DNA of 64,000 nucleotides from Riptortus pedestris (GCA_019009955.1 CM032233.1:14083501-14147500); one strand, 5' to 3'. Shown: positions 32,314 to 43,865, numbered from the stretch's first letter. The notes: a model not told the origin generated them from the letters alone. Numbers and translations are program-made.

Positions 32314-33120
32314 TGTGTGTGTGTATGCCTGATAACGCTCTAGCGGTCGCAATTATTGCTTGATCATTGCCAAACTAAATATTGAAACTTTTATGTAGAA
32401 ATAAAGATCACGTTCATTCATGGCTGAAATCGGACCATTGGGAGGGGGGAGGGGGTTAAGGGGGGAATTTCAAAAATTCGAAATATCTACGTTATTATGC
32501 GTCGGATTAAAAAATTGTATTGAACCAATCTTATTGAAACTTGAATGTACTGTAAATATTGATATGCATTTGTTCTCCATCTTTCATATTAAACGAGATA
32601 TTTTCATTTTTCAGGCTTCAGCAGACCCCCACTTTTACTCACGTGGCATAACCAATACTATGTTATATAATAAACCATATTACTCGAAGGTTAAATAACA
32701 TATATTGTTTTCAAGTGACCTTTATTATACGAGGTAAATGCAAATTCGTTTGCCCCCCTCGTCTTTAGTTCTTGGATTCATAAAATTTGAGTTATTGAGG
32801 TAAAAATTATTTTGATTCATTATAAATTACAGTATTAGATAGAGTAAATAGTTTTCAATTAGAATTTCATATGTCAGTAATGGCTTTTTCTTTTCGGTGT
32901 ACAATATTTCTATTCATCTGTTCAGCTCTGAGAGGTTGGCTGACCTTTTTTGTTTATAATTCAGACGCTATCCGTTTGGAGTTTATTAAATTGACTAATA
33001 TGTTCTCATTACCGTTTGTTTTTAGTCAAGGTGGTGTTGTGTTACTAGTATGTAGATTGATCTATTGTATAACTCCACTTGGGAAATCTGCTTAGTTTAC
33101 GCAGCCCCTGCGCGACGGAT
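32121..33120 (+). mobile_element. HINE, complete B-type copy, second of a tandem pair
   Basis: Starts ATTTAGCAAATTTTCC directly after ACGGAC of the previous copy. Has (TA)n(GT)n (32250-32326), palindrome CGCTCTAGCGG, G-rich block (32440-32465), full B block and end GGGAAATCTGCTTAG (33080-33094), ACGCAGCCCCTGCG, CGACGGAT. About 1.0 kb, the longest uninterrupted copy here. Confidence 0.85.
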
Positions 33121-33707
33121 TGTTTTTTTTTTAAAAAGTTTTCATGTTATGACTTCTAATATTTAATGGAAATTCTGCAATGCATTTCGCTGATTGGAAG
33201 AAGTGCAGGCTGGCCTGAGGATCGTGCCCTTTACTAACCTTCGGCCCTATCGTTTAATATTAATTAGTGCAATCTTGAGCTTAACTATCCTCAGTCTTAA
33301 TTTGAAACATTAGCAGATTGGAGAGGTACGTGATTGTAGTTGGAACTAGGAGAGTGTATAAACGTTGAGAGCATTTCTCGGATGGTCCCATTCCAGCTAT
33401 CAGAATAATCGCTCTCTTATTTGCTCCCGGCGAAGATCCGAAGCGCACGTGACTCTAGCTAGGAATTCCCGATTAAGGCTCACTCGGTGGAGGATCCCCT
33501 AAACACTTCTCCCGACTAATAAAATGACACGATGAAAGCTGGCCGTTTTTAATTAATCCGAGGCTGTTTTAGCTCCTGTCCTAGCACCCCGAGCAGAAGA
33601 GGTTCCCAGCTGCTCCTGTCTTGAATATACACTCACCGACTCACATGTTACTCACTTGCATCCCTCCATGCGATATAAAGGGTGTATAACGGACCTTTAC
33701 AGCAACC
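33121..33707. other. Unassigned, GC-richer, apparently single-copy stretch
   Basis: No repeat in the window resembles it. It contains CGATATAAAGG (33671-33681), which could be a TATA box, but no open frame follows before the next HINE. It is a candidate for unique flanking sequence. Confidence 0.4.
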
Positions 33708-34292
33708 AAAAAGTCCGTCACGCAGGGCCTGCGTAAACTAAGCAGATTTTCCACTTGAAGTTTTAGAAAAGGCAAATTTCACGAGAGCCGTTACTGAAAC
33801 GGCCGAACTAGCTTTTGGCAGAAACTCACGACCGCAGCCGAAGTTAGCCGATCTGACCTCGTCCGTTACGCTCAATAAAATTGCAAACATCTCGGTTAAT
33901 ATTCAAGATAGAGAATAAATGTATATAACAATATTTATAGTAAATTTAATTTTCTTGGTTCTATAAAATTGTTTGACCCGACGTATAGTAACGGAGATAT
34001 TTTGAAATTTCGAAAATCCCCCCTCTAAATCCCCCCCTCCCAATGGTCCGATTTCAGCCATTACTGAACTTGATCTTTATTTTTACATAAAAGTTTAAAT
34101 ATCGAGTTTGGTAACGATCAAGCAATAAATGCGACCGCTAGAGCGTTAACAGGCATATATATATAATTTTGAGTGGACCTCATTTTCGTCATTTCCTGGG
34201 TAGGATCGATGGACATTTGAAGAACTTTTTCGAAAATCGCGTCATGAGTACGACCTCAATAGCTGATTCGTCTTAAGGGAAATCTCGTAAAA
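33708..34292 (-). mobile_element. HINE, complete C-type copy
   Basis: AAAAAGTCCGTCACGCAGGG, C block (GAGAGCCGTTACTGAAACGG), C-rich block, palindrome region CGACCGCTAGAGCG, very short (TA)n (34156-34164) and the 5' hairpin ending near 34292. Confidence 0.85.
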
Positions 34293-34433
34293 CCGATTTT
34301 CTATATACAGGGTTTCAAGTATATGCGAGTCACAATCGAAATATCATTTGAACCATTAGAGATATCGCAAATGAGACATTAATTAATGTGCGAAAACGGA
34401 CCAGTCGTAGAAGTTTAGATCCTGGGTTAAATT

Positions 34434-36203
34434 GTACATTCTCAAATATCTCTGATAATATCGCCCTGAACAAAAAACATGTTACCAACATTTATCGCAA
34501 TTAAATATTCTACAGTTATTTTCTATTCATTACAATATTAGCTGAGTTTTAAGGGCCGATGGAGGATTGAAGAAGATTTTCCATTATTGCGTCACAATCT
34601 CAATTGGCCGATTTTATTTAAGCGAATCGACTAAAATCTTGACGTAAAAGAATTAAAAATTAGAATCCACGCCCTTTGTCAGCTCATGATTTATACATGA
34701 GGAGCGACTTGCATCTTCTTGAAACAAGAGGGCCCACTAGAATCTAGTTGAAAGTCTTTTTAACTGAAGATTTCTCATCAAAGCTACTTACATGCCTGCT
34801 TGTTGGATCTCTGACTAATTCCAGTTTTGTTCAAACTAGATTATTATTAAGGGATAAAGGATGATTTCAATTAAGAGGAATGTTACTAGGTTTTAGCGAT
34901 TGAGCAATCGAGGTTGTACTCATGACACGATTTTAAAAACCATTTGTTCAATTAACCATCGATCCTACTATCAAGGTCATGACGAAAATTTATTTATAAT
35001 TAAAATATTCTCCTATAATATTTATTAATAATTAAAAATGAAGAAAGAGGGCACCTTTGGGGGGGGGGAAAAAAATATAATGGGAAGCCAACTTAATTTT
35101 ACTTATTTTACTATATTACAATTGAAACACTTAGCTGTTTAATAGAAAGTGCTGACAGCCGCCTGAGAGGTTTAGAACAGGCTAGGCAGGCCGGAACAAG
35201 CTGAAGGATTAGCGGGTCGCTCGCCAACAAGGGTCTCCCCCTCCAGAGGATGCCGAATATGACTGATCTTAATGACCGTCGACGAGGGGCTCCTTATATA
35301 GGGCTTAATCCTGTAGTGAACTTTGAACTGCCGCGATCGAAATACGCTCAAAAAGTGCATTTAAAGTGGAATTTAATTATCGAAATTCATTTCCGTATTA
35401 TTCCTTAGTGTTTACCGACGTTTAAGAGCTGTGAATGTTATTATCAAAAATCCAATCGGCGTTATCTATGAAAATGCTAGAGCCACATGGTGACTTCACT
35501 CCAAATTGGATATAATTCTTATTTAAAGGTAAAAACAATACATTTAAGCATTCATACGTAATAATCTTAATGTGCTCTGTGCTGGGAATACTCAGAATAT
35601 GAAATATATAGCCATTTATAATGGGCTTATGTAATGCAATGTCAATTCCATTGCAATTGTACATTCTTAAATATCTCTGATAATATCCACCTGAACAAAA
35701 AACATGTTACCAACATTTATCGCAATTAAATATTCTACAGTTATTTTCTATTCATTACAATATTAGCGGAGTTTTAAGGGCCGATGGAGGTTTGAAGAAC
35801 ATTTTCCATTATCGCTTCACAATCTCAATTGGCCGATTTTATTTAAGCGTATCGACTAAAATCTTGACAGTAAAAGAATTAAATCTTAGAATCCACGCCC
35901 TTTGTCAGCTCATGATTTATACATGAGGAGCGACTTGCATCTTCTTGAAACAAGAGGGCCCACTACAATCTAGTTGAAAGTCTTTTTAACTGAAGATTTC
36001 TCATCAAAGCTACTTACATGCCTGATTGTTGGATCTCTGACTAATTCCAGTTTTGTTCAAATTAGATTATTATTAAGGGATAAAGGATGATTTCAATTAA
36101 GAGGAATATTACTAGGTTTTAGCGATTGAGCAATTTAGGTAATACGAATGACGCGGTTTTAAAAAACATTTGTTCAATTATCCATCGATCCTACTACCAT
36201 TAT
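34434..36203. repeat. Direct duplication of about 550 bases on both sides of an LTR
   Basis: 34434-34982 and 35656-36203 are nearly the same by eye: both start ATTGTACATTCT and contain TCATGATTTATACATGAGGA and GCGACTTGCATCTTCTTGAA. Both end in a diverged HINE 5' end (GGTTTTAGCGATTGAGCAAT). A third, weaker copy of part of it is at 39765-39870. The unit includes a palindrome TCATGATTTATACATGA. Function unknown. Confidence 0.8.
34988..35655 (-). mobile_element. LTR, copy 2, truncated
   Basis: Matches 54945-55544, lacking about the first 190 bases of the plus-strand version. It has CTCCTTATATAGGG (TATA box on the minus strand, 35291-35304) and ends CCATTGCA. It lies between the two arms of the direct duplication. 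Confidence 0.75.
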
Positions 36204-36211
36204 GTCCGTTC

Positions 36212-36275
<64 letters not shown>

Positions 36276-36505
36276 CTTTGACTGTTAAGGTTCTAGCGGT
36301 AGCATCTTTTTTTTGTCGTTATGAAAGTCGATAGTTAAACGTTTTATGTAAAATTAAAGATCAAGTTCATTAATCGCTGAAATCCGACCAGTGGGAAAGG
36401 TGGGTTTAGCCTTCAGGAAACTCCCACTCCCACTAATGTCATATTAACAGTAGGCTGTTTCATCATCATATCATAAACCACTTCTTTGCAAGGTTAACTT
36501 TATTT
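36116..36505 (+). mobile_element. HINE copy, internally deleted
   Basis: Diverged 5' end, (TA)n at 36216-36273, palindrome remnant (GTTCTAGCGG), TCAAGTTCATTAATCGCTGA, then a shortened 3' half with TCCCACTCCCACTAATGTC. The 3' end is missing. Confidence 0.7.
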
Positions 36506-36610
36506 TCGTCATCTCTCAGGTAGGATCGATGAACATGTGAAGACATTTTTTGAAAATCGCGCCATGAGTACTACCTCAATAGCTGATTTCCCTTAAGGAA
36601 TAATGCAGAG
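36505..36610 (-). mobile_element. HINE 5' end fragment
   Basis: ATTTTCGTCATCTCTCAGGT to TCAATAGCTGATTTCCCTTA, reverse complement of the HINE 5' end. Confidence 0.8.
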
Positions 36611-36684
36611 CTATTTTCCACAAAGTTATTTTTTGACGTATAATGTCCAGCATTTAATTCTAACTTCTTCACTCTATCTATTAA

Positions 36685-37724
36685 CCCTAGTATTACCGAC
36701 CTCTCCCAGGTCGCATGGATTACCAAGGGGGGGGGGGGGCTCCTCGAGCCCACAACCTTAAAAACCTTTTATTTTGGTTCTATAATTTTTTAAAAATTTT
36801 TATTTCTATTGGATTATGTTTAATGAACGTTTCTTATAACACCTGTAAAAAAAAAAAAAATTAAATACAAAAATAAAAATAAATTAAAAAAAAAGTTCGG
36901 ATGGGGAAAAAAGGATGACTTTAAATTAAATGTAATTTTATTCTACTGGAGGAACATATCTAAACATTGTTAGAATAAAAAGTTATCTATATCTAAGTTA
37001 TTATAACATTATAATAGAATAATAATTTAAGAAAATATAATTATCAGATTCGTAATGCAATTATCGGGTGCTCTTTGGCACATTAAATTTTTATTCGCGA
37101 GTGTTTTAATCCAGGATGCAGCAGTCATGGGACTAACAGTTCCCCTAGTTTTGGGAACAACCTAGAAAATCTCTTCTTTTCTAAAAAAGGTACCTATCAG
37201 GAGCAATAATTATAACCATGCTCAGTAATATAAATTTTTATATGAAAAAAAACTATTAATTGGGGAGACAATATATATATTTTTTTTTTTGAGGGAACAA
37301 AAACTTGACATGAAGGTTTGTGTATGATTTCTCAATTACATCAAAGTAATTATTATTTGAGCAATATAATTAATAACACTTGAATTACTAGTTAAAAGTA
37401 GAAAATTAAATATCAGTGGGCTCGAGGAGGCTTCCCTCCTTGGTACTTAAGTGTAAACTAAAAACTACCCAGTGCATTATCCAAATGGGGGGGGTGGGCG
37501 TGGGGCCTCCGTAGTCCTCGTGCCCATACTTCAACAAACAATTTTTTTTCTCAACATAGAAATTTTTTTATTTAATTTTAGTTGTTAATGCCCTCACTCT
37601 AGGAGAGTTTTTTCTGAGCGATAACATCAAAATATTCAAAAATATCCCATTAAAATTGGGTGATAGGGAACAAAAACAAAAAGTTGTGGGCTCAAGGAGC
37701 CCCCCCCCCTTGGTAGTTCTAGGG
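36685..37724. mobile_element. piggyBac-type MITE with G-tract inverted ends
   Basis: 1040 bases flanked by TTAA at 36681-36684 and 37725-37728. Ends are CCCTAGTATTACC and GGTAGTTCTAGGG. Slightly inside, CCAAGG, a run of 13 G, CTCCTCGAGCCCACAAC on the left mirrors GTTGTGGGCTCAAGGAGC, a C run, TTGG on the right. A third partial copy of this motif (GTGGGCTCGAGGAGG) is at 37418-37432. No transposase frame; the interior is AT-rich and unrecognised. Confidence 0.75.
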
Positions 37725-37762
37725 TTAATAAATTTAATTCTCTGGATGTGGAAGGAATAGTA

Positions 37763-38050
37763 TTAAATGTGAAAAAATGATCGTGTTCGATCATTAGCAT
37801 TTTCGAATATTATTTCACTTTCATTTTCAAATTTCAAAATTTCAGAATATTTGATTACATGGTCCGCATATTCCCGGAATGGTTCCCCAGCCTTTTGTTG
37901 CCTATATATATAATCAATTTTGTACTGTAATCTAGTACGAGGCGTAGTGTTTGCCAAAAGTGTGTCCCTCACATTTTCATACATTAAATTGGGAGAAGTT
38001 AATAAATGTTTCAAAACTGCCTGAGGCAGGGAAAATATCATTCTTTCAAA
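37763..38050 (-). pseudogene. LTR-retrotransposon gag (capsid) remnant
   Basis: The frame 38176-37763 is 137 codons, but about residues 26-42 are translated from a HINE 5' end. The rest, from ERMIFSLPQAVLKHLL on, includes TTPRTRLQYKIDYIYRQQ then KAGEPFREYADHVIKYSEIL. The pattern of paired helices with Q, GE-FREY and SEIL resembles a retrotransposon capsid. No zinc knuckle, protease or pol is next to it. Assigned from pattern only. Confidence 0.45.
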
Positions 38051-38097
38051 AATATAATATGAATATAATAGCTGATTTCCCTTTAAGGAAAATCTGC
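38048..38097 (-). mobile_element. HINE 5' stub
   Basis: ATAGCTGATTTCCCTTTAAG then GAAAATCTGCTAAAA. Confidence 0.7.
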
Positions 38098-38429
38098 TAA
38101 AACGAACAGTTTGAGAATATTGACATTTCAAATTTTGGATTTTTGTAACTTGTAGCTTCTCAGGTAAATATTGCACTCTCCAAATTCATATTCATGGACT
38201 AGGAAGAGGAGATTTAGAGGGGAACGAAAACAGTCCGTCACACAGGAGCTGCGTAAACTAAGCAGATTTCCCACGTATTTCCATTTATGTCGAAAGTAAA
38301 AGTCCAATGAGAACAGCATTTGGTATTTAAGCTTATAATGAAGTGTTTCATCAGCTTATTGTTACTATGACTAGCATAGGAGAAAACCCAAATATCTCGG
38401 TCAATATTCATCTTAAAGAAAATATGTAT

Positions 38430-39358
38430 TCTCAGTGAGGACAGTCGCAACGAATGTAAGAGGGAAACGAGCACTTCAGAAACGTAAGTAGCAATCTATA
38501 ATTAGATTTAATAAACATAGCATAGATGAAAGCACGTATTAATACAATATCCGTCTAGAGAATTATAGAGGGATTTGTCAAATTAATGTTATTAATATTT
38601 TTGTATATTATTTTGAATAGGAATAGCCCCGGAATAGGTGGCAAGTAAACAATGAAACACGTAGGGCAGTTACAATAAAGTTTGCACCGACAAAATAGTT
38701 ATTTATTATACAAGTGACGAAAGTAGATCATTTTACAACTCGAGTGAAACGTTTACCTACGTTTATTTATGGTAATTTCAAGAGAGTTGTAAATTCTACT
38801 TTCGTCACGAGTGCAATATTAATTTTTTTCTGTAATCGTGTATTACATGATCAGATCTAACCAGAATATGAACCGAATTAGGATGTTGTGAAGATTATGG
38901 TATGTTGTTGGTAGGTTATAAGCATGGTTGTGAAAGGTTATAAGCATAGTTATAAATCAACTAGTGATGATTGTGAAGTAGTGCAGTTATAAACAAGTGC
39001 AGGTTATAAACAAGGAAGGTAATTATTATTATATTTAAATTTTAAAATATATTGATTATTTCCACCAATAATTCATTCACATTTCAATTTATTTTGTTAA
39101 AATAAATTCTTACAATGTTAAGAAACATTTAAAAGCATTTAATTTCCAACTTCAAATTATTTTTTAATTTATACTTATTACTAATTAAGAAGGCAATTCA
39201 CTTTCTTCACTTGTGAAGAAAGTGATTACTTTCTTTACTCTATTGCAAAATGTTTCACTTTCTTCACTCATTTCAGTTTAGTAATGTTACCATTATTCAA
39301 CGATTACAGAAAAATGTTTTTTATTGGTGACCTTTGCCATAAAATGTGAAGAATATAT
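38430..39358 (+). mobile_element. Penelope-like 3' end, interrupted
   Basis: 38430-38687 and 39318-39358 match 21140-21440 in opposite orientation. The hammerhead-like part (38625-38667) keeps stem I (GCCC/GGGC) but has lost core bases (CGGAATA instead of CTGAAGA) and stem II. A 630-base foldback element is inserted at about 38688-39317. Confidence 0.6.
38688..39317 (+). mobile_element. 630-base foldback element, copy 1
   Basis: The opposite-strand copy is 50727-51358. One edge is a foldback with arms sharing CTTTCGTCAC and ACAACTC (38705-38815). Towards the other end lies the palindrome TCACTTTCTTCACTTGTGAA then GAAAGTGA (39199-39226). TTTTTCTGTAATCGT occurs inverted at about 38824 and at 39303-39316. 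No coding frame; class unknown. Confidence 0.7.
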
Positions 39359-39745
39359 AGAAAATATGTATATAAAAACATTTATAGGCAATTAAAATTC
39401 CAATAAGATTGCTTTTATACAATTTTTCGATCCGACGCATAATAACGGAGATATTTCGAATTTTTAAAATTCATCCCCTTTAAACCCCCTCCATTCTCCT
39501 TGGGCTTATTTCAGGCGTTAAAGAATTTGATCTTTATTGTTGCATGAAACGATTAAATATCGAGTTTGGCAACGATACAACAAAAAATTACGACCGCTAG
39601 AGTGTTAACAGACAAACATATATATAATTTTGAATGAACAGACCACATTTTCTAGGTAGGATCGATGGACATTTGGGAAATTTTTGAAAATAGCGTCATG
39701 AGTACGACCTCAATAGCTGATTTCCCCTTAGCGGAAAAAAAAATG

Positions 39746-40250
39746 CATAAAAATTTTCTTGGGACATGAGGGATGTCTTGCATCTAGTTGAAAGGAAAGA
39801 GAGCCCGCTAGAATCCAGTTAAAGTCTTTTCAGCTAGGGATTCCAGGGATGAGAGCCACTTCCTTTGCTTGTAGTCGGTGTTCTACATGCAGTTGTGCTA
39901 GCTGGTGCAAGTGGCTTGGTTAACATATGACCTAGAATATCCAGAGAGAGAGAAGCATTGATCCCAGCTTCCTACTGCAGTCACGTCTCCAGCACCCCCT
40001 CCCCTTCCCCCCGTTGCACTAGGCTCTGCCACCCCCCCCCCCGCCGTTGACAGCAAATCCGTCCCTAATCAAACAGTAAATCCCCTTAGTGCATAATTAT
40101 TCCTAGAGTAATTGACAGAGACACACGGTCAGCCAGTCAATGTCAACTACATAACGGCAGCCAATTAGCCCTTAATCCTCATTATGAGCCTCACCCAATG
40201 AGAAACATGTGGGCTAACGTGTTGTCAATAAAAGGATATAGGACAAAATG
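39746..40250. other. Unassigned stretch with a diverged third copy of the 34.4 kb unit
   Basis: 39765-39870 resembles the GACTTGCATC part of 34434-34982. Beyond it is a C-rich part (39990-40045). No gene. Confidence 0.45.
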
Positions 40251-40319
40251 CTGGGTTTGTGACAAATTTAACAATTGTAGCAAAATATAATAGGTCATCT
40301 AAAAAAATGTGTGTGTGTG

Positions 40320-40332
40320 TGTGTGTGAGTCT

Positions 40333-40390
<58 letters not shown>

Positions 40391-40744
40391 TGTGTTATTC
40401 TTTTCGGAATTCTGGTCAATGTTGGTGAAATAAATCTTAGTTTATGCCGATATTTCGAGAATCTTTATTTTCTCTTCTTCAGTGCTGTAATAAATATATA
40501 AAACATACAAAAGGCTGTGACCCTGCTATGTAAACAACACAAGGAAGGTTACTATAACCCTAGTCATAGTGCAATAACAATGTATAATAGTTTATAGATA
40601 TATTTAGTCTTGGTAAGTAATAAAAAGAAAAAATTTTACAAAATGTTAATAACAAGTGCAATAAATTTTAAAACAACATTGACCAAAACTCCGAAAAGAA
40701 TAACACACCATATATAAATACAACCTGGTCGAAAACATCAGCAC

Positions 40745-40810
<66 letters not shown>
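40320..40810 (-). mobile_element. Inverted-repeat element with hammerhead-like hairpin between two (TA)n runs
   Basis: GGTGTGTTATTCTTTTCGGA then TTCTGGTCAATGTTG (40389-40423) is inverted at 40673-40708. TA runs lie at 40336-40388 and 40748-40810. On the minus strand 40445-40487 reads CTGAAGA, A, GAGAA, loop, TTCTC, GAAA, a hammerhead-like core with a 5-base stem II. Probably Penelope-like, uncertain. 40811-41100 is unassigned. Confidence 0.45.
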
Positions 40811-40812
<2 letters not shown>

Positions 40813-41100
40813 AAATTGAATTGGGTCATGCAATTTAAATTACTCCTACCTAAGTTTGGAAAAGAAGAACATTTTACTGATTACTCGGAGCACGCAGGAA
40901 GAAACACGATAAGAAGGATGTAATTTCCCGTATCAGCTCTTCACTAAATACTTATACATATGAAATTCATCTATATATTAATATATTGTATTATAAATAT
41001 ATATGTATTATTCTTCTTGTATTATATTTTGTTTAAAAATATTGCACTCCGTAAGACAAATAAGTCAAATGAATCATTATTCTTTTCTATTCTATTCTAC

Positions 41101-41566
41101 ATACGTATATAAGAATGGTTTTGAGCATTAATGTCAGAAAATAATAAATTCTTCATATAGTCATTCATTTCATCCCCGACGCGTTTCGAGTGTCACCACC
41201 CCTTCTTAAGGGGTTATTTAGCCAACAATTCCATTTAAAACAATCCTTATATTATAATATCTGAAATTTATTATGTAATACATTCGTCTTTAAAACTATA
41301 ATTGGCTAAAAACTGTTTAGCAAGTCGTTTAAATCAGTTTAACGTGGCGATTATCAATTGAATTAAATGATATTTAAATTAAAATATTTTTAGCATATTA
41401 TAGCTTTAAAGACGAATGTTATAATATAAGTATTGTTTTAAATATAAATGATGGTTAAATAACCGCTTGAGAATGAGTGTTAACACTCGAAACGCGTCGG
41501 TGATGAAATAAATGGTCATATGAAGGAATTATTATTTTCTGACCTTATGACTCAAAAACATTCTTA
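41101..41566. mobile_element. Inverted pair of Penelope-like ends with hammerhead-like hairpins
   Basis: The left arm (about 41101-41290, minus) and right arm (about 41405-41566, plus) are inverted copies sharing GCGTTTCGAGTGT, GATGAAATAAATG and AGACGAATGT. Left hairpin at 41174-41213: CCCC, TTAAGAA, stem, CACTC, GAAAC, GCGTC, GGGG. Right hairpin at 41461-41503: GAGTGTTAACACTC then GAAACGCGTC. The core is altered (CTTGAGA or TTAAGA), so activity is doubtful. Confidence 0.5.
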
Positions 41567-41577
41567 ACCCTAGAATG

Positions 41578-42233
41578 GTATTGAACGTAAAAATTACGTA
41601 TGATCTGGTTTGAACTGTTATCAAAGGGCCGTTAACGACCCCCACCCCTCAGCTATGAGCCCTCCAGACAGTTCGGCCTTCACCTCCGCCAAATGCAGCT
41701 AAGTGAACCTTCCCAATCATCCAATACTGTTTTTTGAAATAAAAACGACACGTAATATTTACGTATCAATACTATTAACCGCAACTTTTTGGCACGTAAA
41801 ATTTACGTATCGCTACTAATAACCGGTTTTTATGCCATAACTTAGTTAATATTATTCTCAATTTATTTTTATATTCTAATTTATAGAAAGAATATAAATA
41901 ATAACAATACTAATCTGAAATCAGAAGAACGGATGAAGAAATCAGAAATTTGTTGAAAGAACTCTCAAAAGTCAAAAAAAAGTTTGCCCAGAGTGTTAAA
42001 AAATTGTGAGACACAGAATTATAATTTGTACTTTTCATAGTTTTATATTGATTTCATTATTATTATTAGATATAAACGTAGATATAAGTTAAAGAAAGGT
42101 ATATGTTTTAATAAAATAAAAAATGACACAAACATTAACAAATTTTGAATAATTTCACCAATTACCAGTTGCACACGTAAAATTTACGTATCACTACCAT
42201 TAAGTGGGAAATGATATCACTACCATTCTAGGG
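41578..42233. mobile_element. piggyBac-type element, internally deleted
   Basis: 656 bases flanked by TTAA (41574-41577, 42234-42237). Ends CCCTAGAATGGTA and TACCATTCTAGGG are perfect inverted repeats. Palindromic motifs near the ends (ACGTAAAATTTACGTATC and variants) are at about 41588, 41753, 41796 and 42175. It shares sequence with 58585-59595 but has lost most of the transposase start. It sits in the Penelope-like right arm. Confidence 0.85.
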
Positions 42234-42279
42234 TTAAATAATAAATGGTAAGTGTATAAATCTAGTTTAATGTGTGTAT

Positions 42280-42280
<1 letters not shown>

Positions 42281-42319
<39 letters not shown>

Positions 42320-42370
42320 CGCGAGCGTGTGTGTGCGCGTGTGTGTGTGCGTGTGTGTGTGTGTGTATAT
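42281..42370. repeat. (GT)n microsatellite
   Basis: About 85 bases of GT with GC interruptions, ending in TATATATA. 42371-42640 after it is unassigned. Confidence 0.95.
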
Positions 42371-42639
42371 ATACAAAGGGAACTTAATTTCATGCAATAT
42401 TCGAAAAACAAGGAAAACAGACTTAAAAGCTAGATATTTAAATGAAATAGAAATAGATTCATAAATTACAGACAACAGCGGCTCTGCTGAGCTATTTGAG
42501 CAAGCCAAATTAAGGTTTAAACATCCCGCAATACATGCTTTTTTAACTCTTTTTTTTTCGATTTTTAACAGTTCATAAATAAAGATTACATCTGCCAATG
42601 CCTAAAATTGAAATAGGTAATCGATCAGTGTGTCATATG

Positions 42640-43092
42640 CAAGCTCCTGGGAAAACTGCTTAGTTTGTGCAGGACCAGCTTGAATTATTGAACATTTTAG
42701 ACTTTAGGGGGTTAGGGACCCCCTTATTAATTGTGTATTTCATAAAGTGTTGTAGGTTTAGATTAAATGTTTGTATGTTACTGTATTTAACAAGTAAAAT
42801 GTGCAGGCCCAGCTTGAATTATTGAACATTTTCTAGGGGGTCTAGAAAATTCTAAATAACTCTGTTATTATGAATTGTGTCGCAAAATTTTATGGACCAA
42901 TTTTGTTGAGCTGAGTGAAGCATTAAGCAAGTTTTTCGTAAATTTTCAGTGTTCAGTAGCCCCATCCTCTTCCGCAACCCTTTTGGCCATCGGTTTTTTA
43001 CATAGAATATCTGGTGAGATGAGATCACTAGTGTGCTCTACCGGCTCGTGGGAAATCTGCTTATTTTACACAGCCCCTACATGACGGACATT
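42640..43092 (+). mobile_element. HINE 3' fragments, duplicated start
   Basis: 42650-42670 has GGGAAAACTGCTTAG, a decayed 3' end. AGCTTGAATTATTGAACATT is repeated at 42687 and 42812. 42840-43092 is a 3' half with AGAATATCTGGTGAGATGAG and ends GGGAAATCTGCTTAT, ACACAGCCCCTACATGACGG. Confidence 0.6.
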
Positions 43093-43128
43093 TTAATTTT
43101 CAGCCCCTTTTAGTCATTGCAGTTCAAC

Positions 43129-43865
<737 letters not shown>

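Larger units (their letters stand above)
38231..39745 (-). mobile_element. HINE copy split by a nested insertion
   Basis: 38231-38429 has AGTCCGTCACACAGG, GCAGATTTCCC and the A-type 3' half. The copy resumes at 39359 and runs through CGATCCGACGCATAATAACG, the palindrome region and a decayed 5' hairpin (39718-39740). AGAAAATATGTAT occurs at both junctions (38417-38429 and 39359-39371), consistent with a 13-base target duplication of the inserted element. Confidence 0.75.

Noticed and set aside
33121..33707. Promoter of a host gene (CGATATAAAGG)
   Set aside because: A TATA-like string alone, with no initiator at the right spacing and no open frame after it.
35172..35664. Minus frames of 62 and 80 codons
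   Set aside because: Inside an LTR; the homologous LTRs do not keep the frames.
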